Shown: piece by piece, positions 57,002 to 64,000 of the stretch | How the letters are laid out: each line of letters begins with the position of its first letter | Position numbering within the stretch: the first letter of the stretch is position 1 | Source of the DNA: Thermogemmatispora carboxidivorans | GTDB taxonomy: Bacteria > Chloroflexota > Ktedonobacteria > Ktedonobacterales > Ktedonobacteraceae | NCBI RefSeq assembly: GCF_000702505.1 | Contig: NZ_JNIM01000001.1 | Span: 3,410,001 to 3,474,000 of the forward strand | Length of the DNA: 64,000 nt | Direction of reading: 5' to 3' | Made by a program: the position numbers and the translations under genes | Notes under the pieces: generated by a model | What the model was told of the DNA's origin: nothing | Database searches by the model: none | What the model saw: the letters and a program-made list of their open reading frames with translations, nothing else

Positions 57002-58117
57002 ATGATGACCAGGAAAGAGAAGATGAGCATCGCTTCGGGCACGAATAGTAGCGCCCCGGCCAGTGAGCGGGAGCGCGCGCTTGAACAGGCTGTCCAGCAG
57101 ATCGAGCGTCGCTTTGGGAAAGGGGCCATTATGCGCCTGGGCGAAGCGGCTCACGCTCAGGTGGAGGCAATCCCCACGGGGTCGATTGCCCTCGATCTGG
57201 CAATCGGCGTGGGCGGCGTGCCTCGCGGTCGCATTACGGAGATCTATGGCCCGGAGTCTTCGGGAAAGACAACGCTCTGCCTGCATATCATCGCAAATGC
57301 TCAGCGCGCCGGCGGCTATGCCGCTTTTATCGATGCGGAGCATTCGCTCGATCCAGCCTACGCCGCTCGCTGCGGAGTGGATATCACCAATCTCTTGATC
57401 TCTCAGCCGGATTCGGGCGAGCAGGCCCTGGAGATTCTCGACGCTCTGGTCCGCAGTGGAGCCGTGGATGTGGTGGTAGTGGATTCGGTGGCCGCTTTGA
57501 CTCCCCGCGCCGAGATCGAGGGCGAGATGGGCGATTCCCACGTCGGCCTCCAGGCCCGCCTGATGAGCCAGGCCATGCGTAAGCTGACGTCGGCTATCAC
57601 GAATTCGAACGCGGCAATCATCTTTACGAACCAGCTGCGCGAAAAGGTGGGTGTGATGTTCGGCAACCCGGAAACCACTTCCGGTGGCCGCGCGCTGAAG
57701 TTCTATGCTTCGGTCCGCCTGGATATCCGCTCAACGGATACGATTAAGGTCGGCCAGGAAGTGATCGGTCGCCGTACCCGCGTGCGCGTGGTGAAGAATA
57801 AGGTGGCCCCTCCCTTTAAGGTGGCTGAGTTCGATATTATGTATAGCGAGGGTATTTCTCGCGAGGGCGGCCTGCTCGACCTGGGCCTGGAGATGGGCCT
57901 GGTGAAGAAGAGCGGCGCCTGGTTCACTGTGGGCGATATCCGCCTCGGTCAGGGCCGCGAGAACGCGAAGGAGTTCCTTCGCCAGAATACGGATGTGGCC
58001 CAGGCTCTGGAAGAGCAGATTCGCAGCAATATGCTGTCGTTCCGCGGCGGCGAGGCCGAGCCGCTGGAGGATGGCCACGCCGATGAATCTCCGGCAGAGG
58101 CGCTGGAGGAGCTTTGA
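57002..58117 (+). CDS. recA: Recombinase RecA
   Basis: 371 residues. The N-terminal polymerisation helix ([22 protein letters not shown]) is followed by Walker [12 protein letters not shown], the catalytic EHSLDP segment, [19 protein letters not shown] and the L2 region [20 protein letters not shown]. It forms ATP-dependent filaments on single-stranded DNA for recombination. AAAGGTGG lies 5 nt before the ATG at 57002; the next ATG follows directly. The C-terminus is acidic. No intein here, unlike in NrdJ. Confidence 0.96.
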   Translation: MMTRKEKMSIASGTNSSAPASERERALEQAVQQIERRFGKGAIMRLGEAAHAQVEAIPTGSIALDLAIGVGGVPRGRITEIYGPESSGKTTLCLHIIANAQRAGGYAAFIDAEHSLDPAYAARCGVDITNLLISQPDSGEQALEILDALVRSGAVDVVVVDSVAALTPRAEIEGEMGDSHVGLQARLMSQAMRKLTSAITNSNAAIIFTNQLREKVGVMFGNPETTSGGRALKFYASVRLDIRSTDTIKVGQEVIGRRTRVRVVKNKVAPPFKVAEFDIMYSEGISREGGLLDLGLEMGLVKKSGAWFTVGDIRLGQGRENAKEFLRQNTDVAQALEEQIRSNMLSFRGGEAEPLEDGHADESPAEALEEL

Positions 58118-58566
58118 GTCTCTCCCGGCGATGAGTGCATGAGGAAGATGAGGTGAGAAGCAGCTCGATCGGTCGGCTGACCTCAGCCCGAGAGCTATGC
58201 ATGCCAACCGCTCTGCCGCCGTTCTCTCTTTGCGGCTGGCTCTCTGGCCTGGTCTGCTGTTCTGGTTCGCCTGCTCTCTCACCACACAGCACCAGAGTGG
58301 CGCGGGCGGCGAAAGCAGATGGGGCCGTCCGCGTTTTGCTGTTCCTGGCAGGCAGGCAGGCAGACTGAGAGACTGGGCAACCAGCTCTTACCTTGCCTAT
58401 CTCCATTGCGCTTGTCGCTCGCCCGCCTTCCTGCCGGCCCGTTCCGCTCAACTGGCCCTGCTCTCTGCGACTGGCTGGTCGCCCGACCACGCCCGCCCTC
58501 TTGGGCAGAGGCAAGCGCGAGAAGAGCCAGCCAGTCAGTATGCAGTTTGTATGACGAGGAGGCTCT
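58118..58566. other. 450-bp gap after recA
   Basis: Has a GGCA x4 run (58347-58362) and pyrimidine-rich sequence. Open frames on both strands lack ribosome binding sites. No T-tailed hairpin was seen. Confidence 0.45.
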
Positions 58567-59328
58567 ATGGGACAGGTTCGCTTCGACTTTAGCGGCGAGG
58601 TGGCGCTGATTACCGGTGGTTCCCGCGGTCTCGGCCTGGAGATCGCTGAAGCCTTCGGTCAGGCCGGCGCAACGGTGATCATTACGGCCCGTCGCGAGCA
58701 GTGGCTCGCGGAGGCAGAGCGCCACTTGAAGGAACAGGGAATCACGGTCTCCGCCCAGCTCTGCAACGTAGCCGAGGCTGAGGCCGTCGAAGCTCTGGTC
58801 CGCCAGAGTTTGGCCCTCTATGGGAAGATCGATGTGCTGGTCAATAACGCCGGCCAAACCTGGGGTGCGCCCGCTGAGGAGATGCCCCTGGAGCGCTGGC
58901 GCCAGGTGCTGGAGACGAATGTGACAGGAACGTTCTTGATGTCTCAGGCAGTCGGGCGCCATATGCTGGAACGCCAAAAAGGCTCGATCATTAATGTGGC
59001 TTCGATCGCTGGTCTGAGCGGCGAGCAGCTACGAACGGCGGGCTATAACGCCAGCAAGGCGGCGGTGATCAATCTGACGCGCTCGCTGGCTGTGGAGTGG
59101 AGCGGACGCGGGGTGCGCGTCAATGCGGTGGCCCCCGGGATGTTTCGCACCCGGATGACGGAGGCCGTCCTGGAACGGGCTGAGAGCTATATTGCGAGTA
59201 CTACGCCAATGGGCCGCATTGGACAGCCGGGCGAGCTGGCTCCAGTCGTCCTCTTCCTGGCTTCCGAGGCGGCCAGCTATATCACTGGCCAGGTGCTGGC
59301 CGTGGATGGAGGGCGCAGCGCTCAGTGA
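58567..59328 (+). CDS. Short-chain dehydrogenase/reductase
   Basis: 253 residues with all classical SDR motifs: TGGSRGLG (coenzyme), NNAG, Ser in NVASIAG and YNASK (catalytic Tyr-Lys). VAPGMFRTRM and the C-terminal SYITGQVLAVDGG complete it. It reduces or oxidises a hydroxyl/keto group with NAD(P)H; FabG-like and sugar-alcohol dehydrogenases share these motifs, so the substrate is open. GAGGAGG lies 4 nt before the ATG. Its stop overlaps the next start (GTGA). Confidence 0.92.
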   Translation: MGQVRFDFSGEVALITGGSRGLGLEIAEAFGQAGATVIITARREQWLAEAERHLKEQGITVSAQLCNVAEAEAVEALVRQSLALYGKIDVLVNNAGQTWGAPAEEMPLERWRQVLETNVTGTFLMSQAVGRHMLERQKGSIINVASIAGLSGEQLRTAGYNASKAAVINLTRSLAVEWSGRGVRVNAVAPGMFRTRMTEAVLERAESYIASTTPMGRIGQPGELAPVVLFLASEAASYITGQVLAVDGGRSAQ

Positions 59329-59723
59329 GCGAGGAGCTGATTCTCCCAACGCTGCGCTGGCTGCCGGAGGCGAAGAGCTGGCAGCCTTTCCGCGGCCTTC
59401 AGCCCTGTGACTGGCCACCCGAGGTGGAACCCGAGCGCCTCCCTCGCCCGGCCTATGCAGTTGGGACACGCGTCTATTTCGAGTATGTCGGTCCCCGTCC
59501 CTGGGAGGGCGTCATTCAGCTGATCGAGCTGCCCGGCGGTCACTACCAGCCTTGGGAGGATCTCGCTGCGCTGATCGCCCGCCGCTACTATCGGTCCGCG
59601 GCGATCGTCTATCTGATCCAGGCTCGCGGCCACCTGCGCCTGGTACGTGCCCCGCGCATTCTCGGCCTCTCAACTGGGAGCGAGCTGCGTCCTTTGCTGG
59701 AACATGGCTATGAGGATTTCTGA
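59325..59723 (+). CDS. Hypothetical protein coupled to the SDR gene
   Basis: 132 residues, GTG start sharing 4 bp with the SDR stop (GTGA), a sign of translational coupling. The protein is rich in Trp, Pro, Tyr and Arg (WQPFRGLQPCDWPPEVEPERL; YVGPRPWEGVIQLIELPGGHYQPW) with a small alpha/beta look. No family recognised; it may assist the dehydrogenase or be a stand-alone enzyme. Confidence 0.7.
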   Translation: MSEELILPTLRWLPEAKSWQPFRGLQPCDWPPEVEPERLPRPAYAVGTRVYFEYVGPRPWEGVIQLIELPGGHYQPWEDLAALIARRYYRSAAIVYLIQARGHLRLVRAPRILGLSTGSELRPLLEHGYEDF

Positions 59724-59919
59724 GCCAGGCCAGGGCAGGATGCTGTCCGCCTCAAGGCACCTCACGCCCCTTCCTTCACAAATATGAGCCGCAGTGGGCA
59801 GCTGACCTGGTCCTTCTGACAGGGCTGCCCACTCGCTGTGCCTCTGGATAGGCTTCCTCTATGGGTCCTCTCACGCTGGCCGCTGCTCAATGGGCTGGCT
59901 GGCCGGCAAGAAGCTATCC

Positions 59920-60093
59920 TTAGCTTTCGTGCTCGCCCAGCAAGCGGCGCACAATGAGGAAGGTGATCAGGGCACTGATGACCGTGACCGCCAGGACCAG
60001 GATAATGGTTAGCCGCTGGTCCTGCTGCTCCTCCTCTGGCTGATCGACGATTTCGATGGGGCGGCTGCTCGCCTCACCTGTTGTCTGTGTCAT
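59920..60093 (-). CDS. Small single-helix membrane protein
   Basis: 57 residues: a polar N-terminus (EEEQQDQR) and one membrane helix (LTIILVLAVTVISALITFLI) followed by RRLLGEHES. AAGGGAG lies 7 nt before the ATG. It follows the alcohol dehydrogenase gene by about 110 bp on the same strand. Function unknown. Confidence 0.6.
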   Translation of the reverse strand: MTQTTGEASSRPIEIVDQPEEEQQDQRLTIILVLAVTVISALITFLIVRRLLGEHES

Positions 60094-60200
60094 GACACTG
60101 CTCCCTTCTGCTCTGCTTGCCTCTCTCTCTTTGGGCTGGTGAGGATCGGACTGCTCACTGTCCTCGCTCGCGCCTGTGGCACCCTGCCGCAGCTCCTTCC

Positions 60201-61232
60201 TCAATCGTTGGGAAGGATGACAAGCTTGCCAAATTGCTGGCGCTCCTCCATGAGGCGCTGGGCTTCGGCGATGGCGCTCAGGGGATAGGTGCCATGCACC
60301 ACTGGTTTGAGCTGACCGCGCACCACGAGCTTGAGCACCTCGGCCAGGTCGTGGCGCGTGCCTCCATAGGAACCAATGAGAGCAATCTCTTTGATGAAAA
60401 GCAGCCAGACATTCGTTTCGGCCACATCGCCGCTGGTCGAGCCGCAGGTCACCAGGCGCCCCTTGCGCGCAAGGCAGGCGATGTCTTGCTGCCAGGTATC
60501 TTTGCCAATGTGATCGACGACAACATCGACGCCCCGCTTATTGGTGAGGCGTCGGATCTCCTGCACCAGGTCTGTCGTCCGATAGTTGATGACCTCGTCG
60601 GCCCCCAAAGCTCGCGCTCGCTCCAGTTTCTCGTCTGAGCTGGCGGTGGCAATGACCCGCGCTCCGCAGAGCTTGGCGATCTGAATGGCCGCGCTGCCAA
60701 CGCCGCTGCCAGCAGCCTGGACGAGCACATCCTGGCCCGGCTGCAGCGGGGCCCGGCTGGTGAGCATGTGCCAGGCGGTGATGGTCGAGAGGGTCACCGC
60801 CGCGGCAGAGACGAAGTCGAGGCCCTCTGGCAAGGGAACGATGCTGGAGGCGGGCACACGCACATATTCCGCAAAGCCTCCTTGACTGGCCAGACCAATG
60901 ATGTCACTGTTGAGACAGAGCACTTCTTCACCCGAGCGACAATACTCGCAGCGGCCACAGAAGAGGTACGGCGCCACTGCCACCCGCTGGCCTACGCTCA
61001 GCCCGCTCACGGCGTCCCCCAGAGCGTCAATCTCGCCAGCGATCTCCGAACCACAAATATGGGGCATCGGGGCTACTCTGGTTCTCCCACGGCGTGAGTG
61101 CAGATCAAGATGATTCACTCCGCAGGCCCGAACTTTGACAATGACGTCCTGGGGACCGGGCACCGGGTAGGGTACTTCTTCGATTTGCAGGACCTCCAGG
61201 CCACCGGTTTGGTGAAAGACTGCGGCTTTCAT
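60201..61232 (-). CDS. Zinc-containing alcohol dehydrogenase family protein
   Basis: 343 residues of the medium-chain dehydrogenase family. Structural zinc cysteines are in CGRCEYCRSGEEVLC, the catalytic region has CGVNHLDLHSRRG and PHICGSEIAGEI, and the coenzyme fold has VQAAGSGVGSAAIQIAKLCGA. It oxidises alcohols or reduces a conjugated carbonyl with NAD(P)H. The catalytic zinc Cys/His set looks partly changed (CGVNHLD rather than CGxDxH), closer to quinone-oxidoreductase-like members. GGGAGG lies 4 nt before the ATG at 61232. Confidence 0.88.
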   Translation of the reverse strand: MKAAVFHQTGGLEVLQIEEVPYPVPGPQDVIVKVRACGVNHLDLHSRRGRTRVAPMPHICGSEIAGEIDALGDAVSGLSVGQRVAVAPYLFCGRCEYCRSGEEVLCLNSDIIGLASQGGFAEYVRVPASSIVPLPEGLDFVSAAAVTLSTITAWHMLTSRAPLQPGQDVLVQAAGSGVGSAAIQIAKLCGARVIATASSDEKLERARALGADEVINYRTTDLVQEIRRLTNKRGVDVVVDHIGKDTWQQDIACLARKGRLVTCGSTSGDVAETNVWLLFIKEIALIGSYGGTRHDLAEVLKLVVRGQLKPVVHGTYPLSAIAEAQRLMEERQQFGKLVILPND

Positions 61233-61548
61233 GTTGCCTCCCGTTGGCAAGAGATGGGTATTTGCTACGTATGCAAGCTATGATGTATTGTACCTCATTC
61301 TCTTGCTTTCGCCCAGATTGTGCGCATCTGGTAATGCCCGCTCTGCCAATCTCAGCAACTGCTCCCAGCCCGCCTGGAGGAAGACCGGCAGCACGCTGGC
61401 CCGTCTGTCAGCTTTGTTCGCCCCCAGGGGGAGCGCAGAGACGCAGAGAGAGAGGGAGGGAGGGAGGGAGGCACGGCAGTGGCGCTGGGCCTCCCTCCTC
61501 TGGGTTTTCTCCGCTACGTCGTCTGCAGCAGGGTTGTCGCCCGCTTTT
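61233..61548. other. Gap with GA/GGGA-rich microsatellite
   Basis: AGAGAGAGAGGGAGGGAGGGAGG-type sequence at about 61445-61471; no gene recognised. Confidence 0.5.
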
Positions 61549-62376
61549 TTAGATCAGCTTTAAACCTGAGACGGCCAGGACGATGGCCAGGACAGGATTG
61601 AGCACTTGATCGGGGATAAATTTACTGAGCTTGCTGCCAATGTAGACGCCGGGCAGAGAGCCGAGCAGGAGCAGGCCAACGATCTCCCAGTTAATCGAGC
61701 CGGAGCTCAGATAGCCCACCATGCCGGCTAGCAGGAGGAGAAAAGCCTGAAAGATGTCGGTGCCAACGAGCTTCTTTGGTCCCAATTCAGGATATAAGAA
61801 GGCCAGGGTGACGATAATCAGGGTGCCGCTGCCAACGGAGGTGAGTCCTACCAGGAAGCCAACAAAGGCCCCAGCCAGGATCAGGAGCACCCGCCGGTAC
61901 CAGGATGGACGACCTGCCGCTTCTTCGCTCCCTTCACTTTGCCCCGCCTCTATGGCCGCCTTTTTGCGCTCGCGCGCTCTCCGCTCGGCATAGCGCAAGA
62001 GATAAGGTCGCGCTAGCAAAAGGACAGCAACCAGCACCAGCGTGTAGCCAATGGCATGGAGCAGAATGGTATTGATCAGGTGACCGTAGTGGGCGCGAAT
62101 GTATTGCACAAGCAAGACGCTGACAAGAATGGCGGGCACACTTCCACAGGCCAGCCAGAGGGCGGCGCGAAAGTCGATCTGACGCTGACGCGCATGGATG
62201 ATGGTGCCAAAGCCCTTGGTAATGGCCGAGTAGGTCACATCCGAGGTCACAGCCCATAACGGGGGAACACGGAAGAGCAGGATCATGATGGGAGCCAGAA
62301 GCGAGCCTCCCCCCATACCGGTGAGGCCGATGAGGAAACCGACCATCAGCCCTGCAAGCGATATGCGAAAATCCAT
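61549..62376 (-). CDS. TauE/SafE family membrane exporter
   Basis: 275 residues with about seven to eight membrane helices in two repeats. Each begins with the family motif (VGFLIGLTGMGGGSLLAPIM and VGFLVGLTSVGSGTLIIVTL). Family members move sulfite, sulfoacetate or other small anions. A charged loop (RRARERKKAAIEAGQ) separates the halves. GGGAGG lies 7 nt before the ATG at 62376. It is downstream of ATP sulfurylase with one membrane protein between, supporting a role in sulfur anion traffic. Confidence 0.9.
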   Translation of the reverse strand: MDFRISLAGLMVGFLIGLTGMGGGSLLAPIMILLFRVPPLWAVTSDVTYSAITKGFGTIIHARQRQIDFRAALWLACGSVPAILVSVLLVQYIRAHYGHLINTILLHAIGYTLVLVAVLLLARPYLLRYAERRARERKKAAIEAGQSEGSEEAAGRPSWYRRVLLILAGAFVGFLVGLTSVGSGTLIIVTLAFLYPELGPKKLVGTDIFQAFLLLLAGMVGYLSSGSINWEIVGLLLLGSLPGVYIGSKLSKFIPDQVLNPVLAIVLAVSGLKLI

Positions 62377-62488
62377 CAATATACCTCCCACACAGGTAAC
62401 TCAACCAACGCTCGATACCACGGATAGCCTGAACTATGCTGGCTGGATACCCTGCCCTACCCTGACAGAGAAGATATCTCGCTTCCCG

Positions 62489-62989
62489 TCAGCAAGATCC
62501 GGCGCCCGGCGCCCCAGGGATCTCTTGTAGGGTTGTCGCTTTGTCTTCTCTACCGATCAACCTGGCAGCAGACTGAGCGGCCCGCAGCCTCTCCTGATGG
62601 AAGATGAGAAGAGGCAGAGCCAGAGGAAGCAGCGAGAGAAGGGCAAGCTGCGGTAAGGCCTGCTGACTTCCTGGCTGCTCCAGTGGCGCCTGACCTTGTC
62701 GCCAGCGCTGACCCATAATGAGGAGCGCATACAGCAGGAGGGCCAGCTCGTTCAGGGCCACCCCCAGGAAAAAGCTGGCGCCGGCCAGCACCAGATAATG
62801 AGAGAGGGCCGGATGCCGCACTGTCAGCCGCCCGAGGAGCCAGAGGCCAGCGGCGGTGTAGCCACCAGTGGCCAGTACCAACTCTGCCAGAATGAGGCGG
62901 GCACCGTGGACGGCCATCTCTAGCGTCAGAAAGCGCCGCAGCGATGGCAGCCTGCGATCTCCATCCGAGTTCGATCTCGCTGCAAACAT
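62489..62989 (-). CDS. Membrane protein, unknown
   Basis: 166 residues with three to four hydrophobic segments (ARLILAELVLATGGYTAAGL; YLVLAGASFFLGVALNELAL; LALLSLLPLALPLLIF). GGAGGAAAGAGAG precedes the ATG at 62989; an in-frame ATG at 63046 would add 19 charged residues. It lies between ATP sulfurylase and TauE/SafE on the same strand. Not assigned to a family. Confidence 0.65.
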   Translation of the reverse strand: MFAARSNSDGDRRLPSLRRFLTLEMAVHGARLILAELVLATGGYTAAGLWLLGRLTVRHPALSHYLVLAGASFFLGVALNELALLLYALLIMGQRWRQGQAPLEQPGSQQALPQLALLSLLPLALPLLIFHQERLRAAQSAARLIGREDKATTLQEIPGAPGAGSC

Positions 62990-63072
62990 CTCTCTTTCCT
63001 CCGTCTCCTTGCTCCTGGCTCCTGACCGCTTGCTCCGCTCGATCACCCCCTTGTCAGGTGCCGGCCTGCGGG

Positions 63073-64000
63073 CTAGCGGCTGGCACCTTCCTCGCTCCGC
63101 TCGCGCATGGCCTCGATCAGAATGCGCGCCACTTCGGGCCGCGTGAATTCGTGCGGCGGCATCTGGCCAGCACGCAGCATCTGGCGCACTTTCGTGCCGC
63201 TGAGAATAACATGCTGGCTACTGTCATGAGGACAGGTTTTTGTCGAGGCCATGCCCTCACAGGCACGGCAATAAAAGGTATGGTCAAAGAAGAGCGGCGT
63301 GATGCCGAGCAGCTTCGCATCAAATTCGGCAAAGATGTGATGGGCATCGTAGGTTCCATAATAGTTGCCGACGCCGGCATGGTCACGCCCCACAATGAAG
63401 TGAGAGCAGCCGTAGTTCTTGCGCAGAATGGCGTGAAAGATCGCCTCACGTGGACCAGCGTAGCGCATGGCCGCCGGGAGCACACCGAGAATGACACGGT
63501 CGGCAGGATAGTAGTGCTCTAGCAGCACTTCGTAGCAGCGCATGCGCACAGCGGCGGGAATGTCATCGTCTTTGGTAACGCCGACCAGGGGGTGCAGATA
63601 GAGGCCATCGACGATTTCGAGAGCGCATTTCTGAATATATTCATGGGCCCGATGAACGGGATTGCGCGTCTGAAAACCGACGACGCGCCGCCAGCCACGC
63701 TCTTGAAAAAGGCGCCGCGCCTGCTGCGGCGTGTAGCGATAAGCGGCGAAGGTCTGCTCTGGCAACGTCAGGATACGCACGCGCCCCCCAAGGAGAACGT
63801 CGCCCTGCTGGTAGAGGGCTTTGACGCCGGGATGTGCCTCATCATCGGTGCGATAGACGCGCTGTGCCTCGCGCTGCTTGTCATAGCGATACTTTTCTTC
63901 AAGCGTCAGTATGGCCTGCGGCAGGCCACGCTCATCAACGAGAGCCACCTCGCTGCCCTCTTTGAGGGGCGCGGCCCGCTCAGGATCGGTGGCCAGGGTA
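63073..64000 (-). CDS. sat: Sulfate adenylyltransferase (5' end beyond window)
   Basis: The frame is open to the right edge (309 codons seen); the start is outside. ATP sulfurylase motifs: [13 protein letters not shown] (the HxxH nucleotide motif), [18 protein letters not shown] and a zinc-like group ([17 protein letters not shown]). It ends with [20 protein letters not shown]. It joins sulfate to ATP giving APS for sulfate assimilation, or works backward in sulfite oxidation. No other sulfur gene can be seen past the edge. Confidence 0.95.
   Translation of the reverse strand, partial: TLATDPERAAPLKEGSEVALVDERGLPQAILTLEEKYRYDKQREAQRVYRTDDEAHPGVKALYQQGDVLLGGRVRILTLPEQTFAAYRYTPQQARRLFQERGWRRVVGFQTRNPVHRAHEYIQKCALEIVDGLYLHPLVGVTKDDDIPAAVRMRCYEVLLEHYYPADRVILGVLPAAMRYAGPREAIFHAILRKNYGCSHFIVGRDHAGVGNYYGTYDAHHIFAEFDAKLLGITPLFFDHTFYCRACEGMASTKTCPHDSSQHVILSGTKVRQMLRAGQMPPHEFTRPEVARILIEAMRERSEEGASR

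Overview
The window looks like a chromosomal segment of a GC-rich, thermophile-like bacterium of the Chloroflexota. Gene content and protein style (B12-dependent ribonucleotide reductase, CHAT/STAND and TIR receptors, Obg, a homocysteine methyltransferase-MTHFR fusion, K+-independent H+-pyrophosphatase) fit the class Ktedonobacteria best, for example a Thermogemmatispora-like organism. This assignment is an inference; there is no rRNA gene to confirm it. I saw no prophage, insertion sequence or CRISPR array.

Layout. 1-3.6 kb: a very large receptor-like protein (CHAT protease, zinc ribbon, NTPase, TPRs) cut by the left edge. 3.9-10.6 kb: Obg GTPase, a Dps-like ferritin, type II NADH dehydrogenase, a membrane-anchored GH20 hexosaminidase and a DsbA-like protein, all on the minus strand. 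10.9-15.3 kb: a phosphofructokinase with pyrophosphate-type residues followed by a proton-pumping pyrophosphatase. 15.7-19.1 kb: class II ribonucleotide reductase interrupted by an intein exactly before its catalytic cysteine. 19.5-23.6 kb: CinA, an NRAMP-related transporter and an M50 membrane protease. 24-31 kb: acyl-CoA (leucine/valine type) degradation genes (3-hydroxyisobutyrate dehydrogenase-like, biotin carboxylase, enoyl-CoA hydratase, carboxyltransferase) with CorA inside; the HMG-CoA lyase that would finish leucine breakdown lies at 36-36.9 kb. 31-32 kb: a thioredoxin/DUF4395 pair. 32.4-37.6 kb: tRNA-Gln, GlmU, a CNNM/CorC protein, HMG-CoA lyase and a small membrane protein.

38.2-48.8 kb: an S41 protease lacking its dyad lysine, translation factor IF3 that apparently starts at AUU, small ORFs, the BHMT-MTHFR fusion, a phosphoribulokinase-like kinase, Hsp20, tyrosyl-tRNA synthetase and MTA phosphorylase. 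48.9-52.7 kb: a two-gene operon of a TIR/transmembrane/Liv-type binding-domain receptor and a Tat-type lipoprotein binding protein, with no transporter. I regard this as the most novel candidate system. 53-58.1 kb: SRP RNA, dnaX, ybaB, recR and recA. 58.5-64 kb: an SDR/small-protein pair, a zinc alcohol dehydrogenase, then TauE/SafE, a membrane protein and ATP sulfurylase (cut by the right edge), a sulfur-related group.

The segment combines housekeeping genes (DNA repair, nucleotide reduction, translation), acyl-CoA catabolism, and two unusual sensor/effector proteins. Starts were chosen from conserved N-termini and Shine-Dalgarno sequences; several differ from the longest open frame.
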